Shown here one piece after another: positions 44,230 through 52,649 of a stretch of DNA of 64,000 bases. The position numbers and the translations under genes are program-made. The stretch comes from Croceibacterium_A sp035555595 (lineage in GTDB: Bacteria > Pseudomonadota > Alphaproteobacteria > Sphingomonadales > Sphingomonadaceae), in contig DATMGK010000054.1 of NCBI GenBank assembly GCA_035555595.1, forward strand, positions 16,721-80,720. The letters are read 5' to 3'. Below the pieces are notes generated by a model. It was not told the origin of the DNA and made no database searches. It saw only the letters and a program-made list of their open reading frames with translations. The number at the start of each line of letters is the position of its first letter. The first letter of the stretch is position 1.

Positions 44230-46164
44230 TCACATCGCGTTGACCAGCTTTTCAAAGGTGCGGCGGGAGCCCAGATAACCTACGTGGTTGTCGTCGAAAT
44301 AGATCGGCGTCATGCCGTCGCGCAGAGTGCAGCTTTGCGCATCGCAGAACGCATCATGCGTTTCGATCACCGTCGCACCCGCAGCAGCCGCTTGGTGGAG
44401 CATGGAAGTTTCGGAAGCATGCCATTCCTCGATCCCGGACCGGGGCACGGCGGGCATCAGCACCCGTGCGCGCGGCGTATACTCGTGCATGTCGGGAATC
44501 TGCTGCACCACGTAAACGCGCGCCGACCGAGAGAAATGCGCGATGGTGCGCAGCATTCCTTCCCGAAGAACCTCCGCCGATGATTCCGCCCCGTTGAAGT
44601 CCGCCCGGCCATCGGTGATGAAATGCGTATCGCGCTGGAGGCGCGACTGCACATAGTGACCACGGGCATAGAGCGTCCACCGGGCGACAAGGAAAACCTC
44701 GTCCGGTTGCAGGGATTCGACGTATTTCGCGTAGCTGTCGATCGTGCCGGGCTGGTCGCAGAAATAGAAATTGCCGAACCGATCCTGACGGGCAACACCC
44801 AGTAGCGGCGGGCATCCCCACAGACCTATTACATAGATCGTCTTGCCCGGCAGCGGGCGCACCGCCGGACCCAGCATGAGCACGTGGCTGTCCCCCCAAA
44901 AGACAACCTTTTCCGGCCCATCCCCATAACGCCGGCAATTCAGCCCTTCGGAGCTTACGAACCCTTCACAAGGCATAGAGCCTTCGTGCCAGCCCATGCC
45001 AGTGCGCGCCTCTCGCTCTGCGTTGGCCAGCAGGACAGGATGTTCCAGTTCAATGCGGGTCGGGGGCTTCGCCAGATAGCCAGCCAGCCCGATCGCCAGC
45101 ATCACGGCAATGGCCAGACCGCTTACGGCAAACAGGCGTGGACGACTGGGCAGAAGCGCCCCCTTCCCTCGAAACGGCTGTTCGACGAAGCGCCATGACA
45201 GCCATGCAAGGATCAGCGAAAGCCCGGCGAGCGCCGTCATCAGCAAGCGGGTGGGCTCCGTATCGCTACCGAGCCGTGCGAAGGCGAACAGCGGCTGATG
45301 CCAGAGATAAGCGCTGTAGCTGATCAGTCCGATGCCCACGAAAGCACGCAGGCTCAGCAGCCGAGCGGCAGGTGTTCCAGCACCGCCGAACAGGATGATG
45401 AGCACGGTTCCGAGGACCGGCGGCAAGGCATAGATGCCCGGAAACGGCAGGCTGTCATCCAGGAACAGGATCGAGAAGACGATCAGCGCGAGACCAAGAC
45501 CGCTGAGCCAGGAGTTGGCGAACGAGGGGCGCCCACGAAGCAGAAACGCACAGATGGAACCGGCGAGAAGTTCCCATGCGCGAGGCGGGGCAAGATAGAA
45601 ATTGGCGGATTCCGCATGGTCGGATGCCCACTGGCTGAGCGCGAGGCTGGCGAGGGCCGCGAGCACGATCAGCAGCAAAACCCGCTGCCGCCCCCAACGC
45701 CAGAACACCGCCAGCAGGATCGGGAACAGCAGGTAATACTGCTCCTCCACCGCGAGGCTCCATGTATGGAGGAGCGGGCGCAGTTCCGCATCTGAAGCGA
45801 AATAGCCGGTCTGCATCCAGAACAGCACGTTGGAACTAAACAGCGTGACCGCAGCGATGCTGGCGGCGAATTCCGCCTGCTGCTGCGGCAGCATCAGATA
45901 CCATGCGAAGGGGATGCAGCACGCTATGACCAGGAACAGCGCAGGCAGAATCCGCCGTGCGCGACGTTCGTAAAAGCGGGCGATGGAGAAATCTCCCCGC
46001 TCCAGCTCGCCGATCAGGATGCCGGTGATCAGGTAGCCACTGATGACGAAGAACACGTCCACGCCAACGAAGCCGCCGCTGAACAGGCTGAAACCGGCGT
46101 GGAACAGAATGACAGGTACGACGGCCACTGCCCGCAGCCCATCAATCTCGCGACGATATTGCAT
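44230..46164 (-). CDS. OafA/YrhL-type acyltransferase with SGNH domain
   Basis: The 644-residue protein has an N-terminal acyltransferase-3 domain with about ten helices (MQYRREIDGLRAVAV, VDVFFVISGYLITGIL, and the RRARRILPALF motif) and a C-terminal periplasmic SGNH domain with GDSH in FWGDSHVLM and DNHVGYLG near the end. Such proteins O-acetylate surface sugars. It is convergent with the pentose-lipid operon (12 bases apart), so it may decorate the same glycan, but that is inference. Upstream it has 177 bases to fliA without a gene. Confidence 0.9.
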   Translation of the reverse strand: MQYRREIDGLRAVAVVPVILFHAGFSLFSGGFVGVDVFFVISGYLITGILIGELERGDFSIARFYERRARRILPALFLVIACCIPFAWYLMLPQQQAEFAASIAAVTLFSSNVLFWMQTGYFASDAELRPLLHTWSLAVEEQYYLLFPILLAVFWRWGRQRVLLLIVLAALASLALSQWASDHAESANFYLAPPRAWELLAGSICAFLLRGRPSFANSWLSGLGLALIVFSILFLDDSLPFPGIYALPPVLGTVLIILFGGAGTPAARLLSLRAFVGIGLISYSAYLWHQPLFAFARLGSDTEPTRLLMTALAGLSLILAWLSWRFVEQPFRGKGALLPSRPRLFAVSGLAIAVMLAIGLAGYLAKPPTRIELEHPVLLANAEREARTGMGWHEGSMPCEGFVSSEGLNCRRYGDGPEKVVFWGDSHVLMLGPAVRPLPGKTIYVIGLWGCPPLLGVARQDRFGNFYFCDQPGTIDSYAKYVESLQPDEVFLVARWTLYARGHYVQSRLQRDTHFITDGRADFNGAESSAEVLREGMLRTIAHFSRSARVYVVQQIPDMHEYTPRARVLMPAVPRSGIEEWHASETSMLHQAAAAGATVIETHDAFCDAQSCTLRDGMTPIYFDDNHVGYLGSRRTFEKLVNAM

Positions 46165-46341
46165 GGCTTACCTGCCCCGCAGTTCAGAGCCGGCTGAGCC
46201 GATCAATCGCAAGCGCAAGTCCAACCGTGACCCCCCAAGGCTGAGCAACCAATATCTGGAAGCGCCGGGCCATAGGGGAAGGGTTCCGGCCAATCCATCG
46301 GAAAAGTCGCTTTGTGCCAATACGCTACCGGCCCGGCAGCC

Positions 46342-47058
46342 TCAGTTTGCGCCCGCGAAGGTGAGGCGAAGCTTGTCCAGCGCGGCGGCCTTGAGTTGGT
46401 GCACGCGCGGGACGCTGACACTCAGAACCTCGGCGATCTCGGCCAGGTTCAGCTCCTCCACGAAATAGAGCTGGATGACCAACTGGTGCCGTTCCGGAAG
46501 GCCAGCGATGGCGCGTATCAGCAATTCGCGATCTTCCACCTGCAACAGTGCCTGTTCGGCATCCACTTCGTCAGCGGCAAAGGCGATGTCGGTTTCGGAA
46601 TAGCATTCCTCGATAGAGGCGATCTGGATGGAGTCGCCACGCATCCGGTGAAGTTCATCGGGCGACAGGCCCATAGCCTCGGCAAGTTCCTTCAGCGACG
46701 GCGCCCGGCCGAGGAATGTGGCCAGGCGCGATTCCTCGTCTTCCATCCTCCGCCTGCGGGAACGTGCGCCGCGCGCCTCGTGCGAATTGCTGCGCAGCAG
46801 ATCGACCATCGCACCGCGCACCCGCAGGCGGGCATAGGCGGCGAATCCGTCTTCGTTCGGCCGTTCATGACGCTGGGCGCATTCGGTCAGCGCGACGAGC
46901 CCGGCCTGCACCAGGTCGTCCACGTCCACCGCTGGGCCGCCGCTGCCCGACAGATGCCAGGCAAGCTTGCGGACCATGGGCAGAAACCGCGTCACCCGTT
47001 CGCCGACATTGCCACGATAGGCGCTGGCGGCCGAGAACTGGGTTTGATCGTGAATCAT
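46342..47058 (-). CDS. fliA: Flagellar sigma factor FliA (sigma-28)
   Basis: The 238-residue protein has sigma-70 family regions 2 (VDVDDLVQAGLVALTECAQRH), 3 (APSLKELAEAMGLSPDEL) and 4 (LNLAEIAEVLSVSVPRVHQLKAAALDKLR). It directs RNA polymerase to late flagellar genes such as flagellin and is held by FlgM until the hook is complete. ATG 47058 overlaps the flhA stop (ATGA), so it is translated from the flhA message, under the RpoN promoter upstream. Confidence 0.95.
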   Translation of the reverse strand: MIHDQTQFSAASAYRGNVGERVTRFLPMVRKLAWHLSGSGGPAVDVDDLVQAGLVALTECAQRHERPNEDGFAAYARLRVRGAMVDLLRSNSHEARGARSRRRRMEDEESRLATFLGRAPSLKELAEAMGLSPDELHRMRGDSIQIASIEECYSETDIAFAADEVDAEQALLQVEDRELLIRAIAGLPERHQLVIQLYFVEELNLAEIAEVLSVSVPRVHQLKAAALDKLRLTFAGAN

Positions 47059-49178
47059 GCGGCCAGAGGCTCCCTCTCGTGCTCGATCATTTCAGGCCCG
47101 CCCGTCAGTTGCGGCGGTGCCTGCTCCTCTCCGCCGACGATGGAGATGACCTCGATCGGCTGGGCGGCGGGCAATTCGTTGATGGACAGGACCGCGCAAG
47201 CAGGCGCGCGCAGGCGCAGCAGAGCGGCGAGCGGGCGACGCGCACGGGGCTGCACGATCAGTGCGGGCGTGGGTCCACCAGCGGTTCGCTTCGCCAGAAT
47301 TGCGGCAATGCGTTCACCGATGGAGCGGGCAAGGTCCGGTTCGATGACTATCTGGCCGGTGGCCGGATCGTGCAGGCCACCGACGACCATTTCTTCCAGT
47401 TCCGCCGCCAGGGTGATGACAGGAAGGCGTTCGTCCGGTGGGCACAGGCTGCCGACCAGCAGCGGGCCAAGATCGGCGCGCAACATGTCCACAAGCCTGT
47501 CGTGATCCGTGGTCTGCTGCGCCGCCTGTGACAGGCTAGCCAGCACGGGCAGCGGATGGGCCAGCGTGATGCCATCGGCCAGCAGGGCGCGGAGCAGGCG
47601 GGTGATCGCAGCCAGCGTCAGCGGTTGCGGGGTAATGGTTTCGATCAGCTGCGAATGGCGTTCGCGCACCGCGTCCAGCAGTTCGCGTACCTGATCGGGG
47701 CCGAGCAATTCCTGCGGGCGGGCGGCCAGCAGTTGATTGATGTGTGTGGCCACGACGCTTTCGGCGTCCACCACCAGATAGCCTTCGGCCACGGCCAGAT
47801 CACGCTGGCCCGGCTCGATCCACAAGGCCGGACAGCCAAAGCTGGGGTCGCGGGTTTCCTCCCCCCGCACGTTTGCACCGGGTCCTGCTTCGCCCGTGTC
47901 GATGGCCAGCAGCCGGTCAGGGCGAAGCTGCCCGCTGCCGAGCGGCGCACCGCCAAGCGTGACGCGATAGCGATCGGGCGCGAGGTCGAAGCTGTCCTTG
48001 ATGCGGAACTGCGGCACGACGAAGCCGAACGCCTCGCACAACTGGCGCCTCAGACCCGTGAGGCGGGTGACGAGCGGCGCGCCCCGGCGCTGATCGGCCA
48101 GATGCACCAGCCCGAAGCCCAGTTCGATGGTGACAAGCGACTGGTCGGACACATCCTCTATGGCAATGCTCGCCGGATCGGGGCGGACCTCTGGTTCTTT
48201 CGCGGCAACCACGGCCGCGGCCTTGCGCTTGCGGAGCATGTGCCAGAGTGCGAATGCACCGGCCGAAAGCGGGAAGAACACCGACTGCGGCATGGCGGGA
48301 ATGGCGCCCATCGCCGCCAGGATGAAACCGACCGGCAGCCAGATGCGCGGATCGGCGAACTGGCCGCCGATCTGCCCGGTAAGGTCGCGGCTGTCTGAAA
48401 CGCGGGTAACGATTGCAGCAGCCGCGATCGACAGCAGCAGAGCCGGGACCGAAGCGACCAGTGCGTCGCCCACGGCAAGAGTGATGTAACGTTCGGCCGC
48501 TTCCGATGCGGTCAGGCCATGCGAGACCATGCCCAGCGCGAAACCGGCGATGATGTTGACGCCAAGGATCAGCAGCGCGGCAATGGCATCACCCTTCACG
48601 AACTTGCTGGCGCCATCCATGGAGCCGTAGAAATCCGCTTCCGTGGCGATTTCCCGGCGGCGGGCCTTCGCCTCGTCAGCCGTCATCAGCCCGGCGGCGA
48701 GATCGGCGTCGATCGCCATCTGCTTGCCCGGCAAGGCGTCCAGCGTGAAACGTGCGGACACTTCCGACACGCGCCCGGCGCCCTTGGTGACGACGACCAG
48801 GTTGATGATCATCAGGATCATGAACACGAACAGGCCGACGGCAAAGTTGCCGCCGACGAGGAAAGCGCCGAACGCCTCGATCACCTTGCCGGCGGCGGCC
48901 TCTCCCTCGTGCCCGTTGACCAGCACCACGCGGGTGGAGGCTACGTTGAGCGCGAGGCGCAGCAGCGTCGCAAACAGCAGGACCGACGGGAAGGAGGAGA
49001 AATCCAGCGGCTTTTCCGCGTTCATCGCGGCCATCAGCACGGCCACGGCTAGTGCGATGTTGAGCACGAAGAACAGGTCGAGCAGTACGACCGGGATCGG
49101 CACGACCATCAGCACGATGATCATCAGGATGCCCGCAGGCAACGCCATGGCGGGCGAGAAGAAGGTCCGCAGGCTCAC
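47055..49178 (-). CDS. flhA: Flagellar export gate protein FlhA
   Basis: The 707-residue protein has eight N-terminal helices (about residues 10-310, starting PAGILMIIVLMVVPIPVVLLD) with the FHIPEP-type loop GRVSEVSARFTLDALPGKQMAIDADLAAG. A cytoplasmic domain that docks chaperones and substrates follows. It is the main part of the flagellar type III export gate. The GTG start (49178) overlaps the previous gene's stop (GTGA). Length is normal. flhB and fliPQR are not in the window. Confidence 0.97.
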   Translation of the reverse strand: MSLRTFFSPAMALPAGILMIIVLMVVPIPVVLLDLFFVLNIALAVAVLMAAMNAEKPLDFSSFPSVLLFATLLRLALNVASTRVVLVNGHEGEAAAGKVIEAFGAFLVGGNFAVGLFVFMILMIINLVVVTKGAGRVSEVSARFTLDALPGKQMAIDADLAAGLMTADEAKARRREIATEADFYGSMDGASKFVKGDAIAALLILGVNIIAGFALGMVSHGLTASEAAERYITLAVGDALVASVPALLLSIAAAAIVTRVSDSRDLTGQIGGQFADPRIWLPVGFILAAMGAIPAMPQSVFFPLSAGAFALWHMLRKRKAAAVVAAKEPEVRPDPASIAIEDVSDQSLVTIELGFGLVHLADQRRGAPLVTRLTGLRRQLCEAFGFVVPQFRIKDSFDLAPDRYRVTLGGAPLGSGQLRPDRLLAIDTGEAGPGANVRGEETRDPSFGCPALWIEPGQRDLAVAEGYLVVDAESVVATHINQLLAARPQELLGPDQVRELLDAVRERHSQLIETITPQPLTLAAITRLLRALLADGITLAHPLPVLASLSQAAQQTTDHDRLVDMLRADLGPLLVGSLCPPDERLPVITLAAELEEMVVGGLHDPATGQIVIEPDLARSIGERIAAILAKRTAGGPTPALIVQPRARRPLAALLRLRAPACAVLSINELPAAQPIEVISIVGGEEQAPPQLTGGPEMIEHEREPLAA

Positions 49179-50035
49179 AGGTTGAACGCCCTGAACTTGC
49201 CGTAGGCTTCACCGACATGCTGGGCCGCGCGGCTACCGATATCGCCGGTGCCGCCGAATGTGGCCTGCAGCGTTTCAGCCATCGACACGCGCCGTCCGCT
49301 GGAACCCACATCGGCAAAATCTTCCGCAGCGCGGGCAAAGGTGCCGGCCGGAGCTGAACCAGCCAGCGTCGTGCCCGCCGGATAACCACCGCCGCCCTGC
49401 ATCGCGGCCGACACTTTCGTCCGCATCAGGTCCATCACCTCGGTAACGCTGCGGGCGCGGCCGTTGTCGTAGAAGATCGCCCGGTTGGCCTCCGCAGGTT
49501 TGGGGAACAACGAAGCGGCCGCGGCATCGGGCGTGGATTGCAACGCGCCAAGGAAACTGCGTGCCCCGCCCGCGCCGAGGAAATGCGCGAGATAGAGTTC
49601 CGTCGCGTCAGGTTCTCGACCCAGAAAGCCGCTGAGTTCCGCTGAATTGTCGCGCGCCAGTTCCGCCGCCATCAGCGACGAGACATCGGGATCGTAGCGC
49701 AGGGCCATGATCTGCGATCGCATGGCCGGGTCGGCAATCGTCGCCCGCCCGCCGCTGCGCGAGATCGCATCACCGGCCCAGCCAAGGCCATGCGTGTCGG
49801 CATGGCGGTCAAGCGTATCGAGCCAGGTGCCGCCGATGAACTGATAGAGGCCGGCCGCGCTGGAGGTGCCCGCGCGGGCATTGGGATCGAGGCCGGATTC
49901 CAGCCGCGCCTGCGCGACCAGATAGTCGAAGTCCACGCCGGTCGCGGCCGAAGCGCGGGCGATGGCGGCGTGCGCCTCTGCCTGCCGGGCGACGGGCCGG
50001 GCCTGACTTTGCTGGACTGATGAAACTCCGGACAC
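49175..50035 (-). CDS. Flagellar lytic transglycosylase-like muramidase
   Basis: The 286-residue protein has a goose-lysozyme/Slt-type domain: VDFDYLVAQARLESGLDPNARAGTSSAAGLYQFIGGTWLDTL, with catalytic Glu in RLESG. It lacks a clear signal peptide, so it is probably exported by the flagellar route to open the wall for the rod. Here it stands apart from FlgJ, which has only its rod-binding half at 57852-58163. GTG 50035 has GGGGAAA upstream and a sigma-54 promoter 38 bases before it. Confidence 0.83.
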   Translation of the reverse strand: MSGVSSVQQSQARPVARQAEAHAAIARASAATGVDFDYLVAQARLESGLDPNARAGTSSAAGLYQFIGGTWLDTLDRHADTHGLGWAGDAISRSGGRATIADPAMRSQIMALRYDPDVSSLMAAELARDNSAELSGFLGREPDATELYLAHFLGAGGARSFLGALQSTPDAAAASLFPKPAEANRAIFYDNGRARSVTEVMDLMRTKVSAAMQGGGGYPAGTTLAGSAPAGTFARAAEDFADVGSSGRRVSMAETLQATFGGTGDIGSRAAQHVGEAYGKFRAFNL

Positions 50036-50072
50036 TGATTTCCCCGGTTGCGATTATCTTCGCCGGGGTTTC

Positions 50073-50088
50073 AGCAATATCCGTGCCA
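50073..50088 (-). promoter_or_regulatory. Sigma-54 (RpoN) promoter for the transglycosylase-flhA-fliA operon
   Basis: On the minus strand TGGCACGGATATTGCT has the -24 GG and -12 GC exactly 10 bases apart and matches the RpoN consensus TGGCACG-N4-TTGCW. It lies 37 bases upstream of the transglycosylase GTG. Expression then needs an NtrC-type activator such as FlbD or FleQ, not seen in the window. Confidence 0.85.
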
Positions 50089-50103
50089 AATGGCGTTGAC
50101 GCC

Positions 50104-50433
50104 TCAGGCGGGCATCCCGCGCAGGGCCGGGCGCGCCTGAGCATATACGCCAACCTTGCCCGTAAGCGCAGTGAGGCGAGATTCCACGTTGGCGGCGATC
50201 AGGTTACGCATCTTGCGGTTGATGTCGTTGAGGCGGGCCACGGCGTCGAGCAGGCCGCGTTCTTCCTCGTTCAGATCGCCCCGCGCCGCCTGTTCGATAC
50301 GCTCGCACAGTTCCAGCTTGCCGTCGGCACAGGTCAGGATGCGTTCGAGATCGAAAGCGGCAAGAGCCTGCCGTTCACCTTCGAGAAGGGCAAGCATTTG
50401 CCGGAGCATTTCGCGAAGCGGTTTGCCGGACAT
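50104..50433 (-). CDS. flgN: FlgN-like flagellar chaperone
   Basis: The 109-residue protein is mostly helical and acidic (LREMLRQMLALLEGERQALAAFDLERI, NDINRKMRNLIAANVESRL), as in FlgN, the chaperone for the hook-filament junction proteins FlgK and FlgL. Identity rests on size, helical pattern and position directly after flgM (TGATG overlap), since FlgN sequences are poorly conserved. Confidence 0.75.
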   Translation of the reverse strand: MSGKPLREMLRQMLALLEGERQALAAFDLERILTCADGKLELCERIEQAARGDLNEEERGLLDAVARLNDINRKMRNLIAANVESRLTALTGKVGVYAQARPALRGMPA

Positions 50434-50720
50434 CAGTCACCCACCCTCAAGAGAAGTCCTGCCGCGATCATCGCATCGGCGATCTTCGCCGGTACGACCG
50501 GATAACGGCCCGTTTCGATGGCCCGGCGGATTTCGTTCACGCGGTCCTGATCGACCGGCGCATTCACACCGGCCGTGGCCACGCTGGAAACAGGCGTCTG
50601 CGCTGCCTTTGTGGCCGTAGGTTCCGCCTGAACGGCGGGCGACCCGGAAACGCGAACGGCGCTACGGGCTTTCAGCCCGGCAGCAATGCCCTTCGGTACC
50701 TGATTGTCGATCCCGTCCAT
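50433..50720 (-). CDS. flgM: Anti-sigma-28 factor FlgM
   Basis: The 95-residue protein has the disordered N-terminal half and the conserved C-terminal part VDQDRVNEIRRAIETGRYPVVPAKIADAMIAAGLL that binds FliA. It blocks sigma-28 until exported through the finished hook. The ATG at 50720 follows an 80-base gap that holds a candidate FliA-type promoter, so flgM may be autoregulated through FliA, as known in enterics. Confidence 0.9.
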   Translation of the reverse strand: MDGIDNQVPKGIAAGLKARSAVRVSGSPAVQAEPTATKAAQTPVSSVATAGVNAPVDQDRVNEIRRAIETGRYPVVPAKIADAMIAAGLLLRVGD

Positions 50721-50749
50721 CGGTTCGCTCCGTTCAATCTCATTTGCGA

Positions 50750-50775
50750 GAACGGCAGCGCTGCGGCGGATTTAA
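50750..50775 (-). promoter_or_regulatory. Candidate sigma-28 promoter before flgM
   Basis: On the minus strand TTAAA and GCCGTT are separated by 15 bases, near the FliA pattern TAAA-N15-GCCGATAA (here 14 bases after TAAA), and lie 30 bases upstream of the flgM ATG. A 7-bp hairpin (GCGGCGG 50763-50769 with CCGCCGC 50778-50784) overlaps its -35 part. The match is partial. Confidence 0.35.
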
Positions 50776-50799
50776 GCCCGCCGCGCAAAAAATTGCAGG

Positions 50800-51315
50800 C
50801 TACGGCAAATCCATGCCGACTTTGCCGGGTTCGATGACCCGGACACGCATGGATTCCGTCCGCTGGCCAGCGGGCCGCACACGGATCCATTCGCCGATTG
50901 CGCCCTGTTCCATCGCCTCCCCCTGACGCGACAGGGTGAAGCCCTTTCCGCGCACGATGATGGCGACGGCTTCTCCACGCGACACCACCGGTTCCCGGCG
51001 GACGGCTGAGGCAACCTGTGGAGCCTCCACCGGCACGAACAGCCGCCAGCCGCCCGTCACCGGGCAGCGGACGAGCACGGTATCGCGCGAACGACCATAC
51101 CATTCGAGCGCCAGCGGTGCATCGCACTGGGCCAGCCTGAGCCGCCGATCAACCGGCAGACGCGCCCCGCCCTCTGCCCCGATAGAGGCCCCGGTGAACT
51201 GCGCCACGGCGCGATCGATGTCGTCGGCACTGGCAAACCCGGCGGCAATGGCCGGTGTGGTTGCGACCAGAACGGCGCAGAGTGCGCCACTGGCCAGCAC
51301 GGATGTCATTCGCAT
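50800..51315 (-). CDS. flgA: Flagellar P-ring assembly chaperone FlgA
   Basis: The 171-residue protein has a signal peptide (SVLASGALCAVLVATTPAIAAG) and a SAF-type C-terminal domain (EPVVSRGEAVAIIVRGKGFTLSRQGEAMEQGAIGEWIRVR). It helps FlgI polymerise around the rod in the periplasm. It is shorter than enteric FlgA (about 220) in the N-terminal part. ATG 51315 overlaps the end of the MotB-like gene by 10 bases. Confidence 0.88.
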   Translation of the reverse strand: MRMTSVLASGALCAVLVATTPAIAAGFASADDIDRAVAQFTGASIGAEGGARLPVDRRLRLAQCDAPLALEWYGRSRDTVLVRCPVTGGWRLFVPVEAPQVASAVRREPVVSRGEAVAIIVRGKGFTLSRQGEAMEQGAIGEWIRVRPAGQRTESMRVRVIEPGKVGMDLP

Positions 51316-51776
51316 GGGTTATCCCCTTTCGCGGCGCGCGATGCGCCTGATACGGGGCCGTCCTTGCAATCGGCGTGCCAGTTCCCATCCGCATCGAATG
51401 CGAGCACGGCCATGACCTCTGACCGAGTTGACGGTTCGATCAGCATCCGGGCCGGTGCGCCAGCCTGCGTCGCAAGGGCGAGTGCGGCCTGCGCCGCCTG
51501 CTCCTCTTCCCCGGGGGCGTAGCGGGAAACGATGGTCAGGCGCTGGCGCGCATCGGGCGCCTGCCCGGCCAGCCATTGCCGCAGCGATGGCACGCCCGGC
51601 GAGGGGCGATAGACCGCCAGCGGCTCCGCCCGCATGGGCATGGCTTCCTTCGCCGCGCCTGCGCCATCAGCTTTCCGGCTTTCGCTGTCCATCGCCGCCG
51701 CTGTGACCATGAACAGGATCAGCGCCAGATCGGCGATGATCGTTTGCCAGCCTCGGGAATGTCTGCCGGCAATCAT
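51306..51776 (-). CDS. MotB/ExbD-like single-pass protein without peptidoglycan-binding domain
   Basis: The 156-residue protein has one N-terminal membrane helix preceded by Asp16 in TIIADLALILFMVTAAAM, the same place as the proton-carrying Asp of MotB or ExbD. The periplasmic part (~130 residues) has no OmpA-like domain and instead a conserved-looking RLTIVSRYAPGEEEQAAQAALALATQAGAPARM segment. It overlaps the MotA-like gene (ATGA) and flgA. True motAB are present at 60439-62143, so this is an accessory stator-like protein of unknown role. Confidence 0.7.
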   Translation of the reverse strand: MIAGRHSRGWQTIIADLALILFMVTAAAMDSESRKADGAGAAKEAMPMRAEPLAVYRPSPGVPSLRQWLAGQAPDARQRLTIVSRYAPGEEEQAAQAALALATQAGAPARMLIEPSTRSEVMAVLAFDADGNWHADCKDGPVSGASRAAKGDNPCE

Positions 51777-52465
51777 GCCGCCGCCCTGGGCGTGGGCCTT
51801 GCTTCCGATTTCGGTTCCGATCTTGCCTCAGCGCGGGTGCGCTTGCCGGGACTGGCCCGATCCACCGCGTCGGCCAGCCAGTTGAGCAGTTCCCGTCGCT
51901 GCATTTCCTCCGCATCGGCACGGCGCAGAACGGCACCGGCCAGCGGCGCGAATACGAAATGCGCGGCGACCAGACCGTAGAACGTGGTCGTCACCGCCGT
52001 GGCGATGGCAAAGCCGTAACCGCCATCCGCCGCCGTGGCAGACAGGCCGCCGAGCGAAAGGAGCGTGCCGGCAAGGCCCAGCACCGGCGCCAGTTCCGAC
52101 GCTTCGCTCAGCACCCTGCCCGCCTTTTCTGCCTCTGCAACACGGCGCAGGCTGTGGCGTTCGTGATCGAAATAGAGCGCCTGAATAGAACGGTGCCTTA
52201 CCAGCGCCTCCGCCAACTGGTCGAACTCGCCATCGCCGAAACGATGCGGCTCTGCCCGCAGCAGGCCGTCCGCGCCGATCTCCTGAATCTGCACCGCCAG
52301 TTCGGACCGCACGTGGTCGCTGTCGAACGGCCGGGTGAACAGCTGTCCCACCGCCTGTGCCGCGGCGCTGCAATCGCGCCAGCCGCAACGCAGCAGCACG
52401 GCGGCCACGGTGCCGCCGAACACGATTGCCGCCGAAAGCGGGTCGAGCACATTCATCAGGTCCAC
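51773..52465 (-). CDS. MotA/TolQ/ExbB proton-channel family protein
   Basis: The 230-residue protein has three hydrophobic segments: one at 8-24, one around ASELAPVLGLAGTLLSLGG and one around TTFYGLVAAHFVFAPLAG. The last two match the two core helices of MotA/ExbB. A cytoplasmic loop lies between helix 1 and 2. GTG 52465 was chosen because AAGGGAG lies 7 bases upstream; ATG 52456 has no ribosome site. It is the first gene of the minus-strand arm, divergent from flgB. Partner is the MotB-like protein. Confidence 0.75.
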   Translation of the reverse strand: MDLMNVLDPLSAAIVFGGTVAAVLLRCGWRDCSAAAQAVGQLFTRPFDSDHVRSELAVQIQEIGADGLLRAEPHRFGDGEFDQLAEALVRHRSIQALYFDHERHSLRRVAEAEKAGRVLSEASELAPVLGLAGTLLSLGGLSATAADGGYGFAIATAVTTTFYGLVAAHFVFAPLAGAVLRRADAEEMQRRELLNWLADAVDRASPGKRTRAEARSEPKSEARPTPRAAA

Positions 52466-52533
52466 GCACGAACTCCCTTGCAGGGACAAGAACGGCGCGA
52501 GGGTGGCCGGCATTCAGGGGGCGCGGCGGATTT

Positions 52534-52560
52534 TTGCCGATCGCGGCAAGCATTTGCCGC
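52534..52560. promoter_or_regulatory. Inverted repeat, candidate activator site upstream of flgB
   Basis: TTGCCGATCGCGGCAA (52534-52549) has arms TTGCCG/CGGCAA around 4 bases, and a third half-site TTGCCGC follows at 52554-52560. It lies 54-69 bases before the -24 element of the flgB RpoN promoter, the usual zone for an enhancer-binding protein such as FlbD or FleQ. The binder is inferred. Confidence 0.5.
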
Positions 52561-52602
52561 CCGGCCCTCACCAATCCCGGCCCGGCCCTGCCGGATGCAA
52601 AC

Positions 52603-52618
52603 TGGCACGGCTCTTGCT
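52603..52618 (+). promoter_or_regulatory. Sigma-54 (RpoN) promoter for the flgB operon
   Basis: TGGCACGGCTCTTGCT matches the RpoN consensus with -24 GG at 52604-52605 and -12 GC at 52616-52617, 10 bases between. The flgB ATG is 32 bases downstream. It probably drives flgBCDEFGHIJKL and perhaps motAB. Confidence 0.88.
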
Positions 52619-52649
52619 GGAAGATGTCCGAACAAGTCTGGAGACTGTC

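Noticed and set aside
52466..52600. RpoN promoter for the MotA-like gene on the minus strand
   Set aside because: The best GG-N10-GC match (TGGTGAGGGCCGGGCG) lacks the TTGC part of the -12 element.
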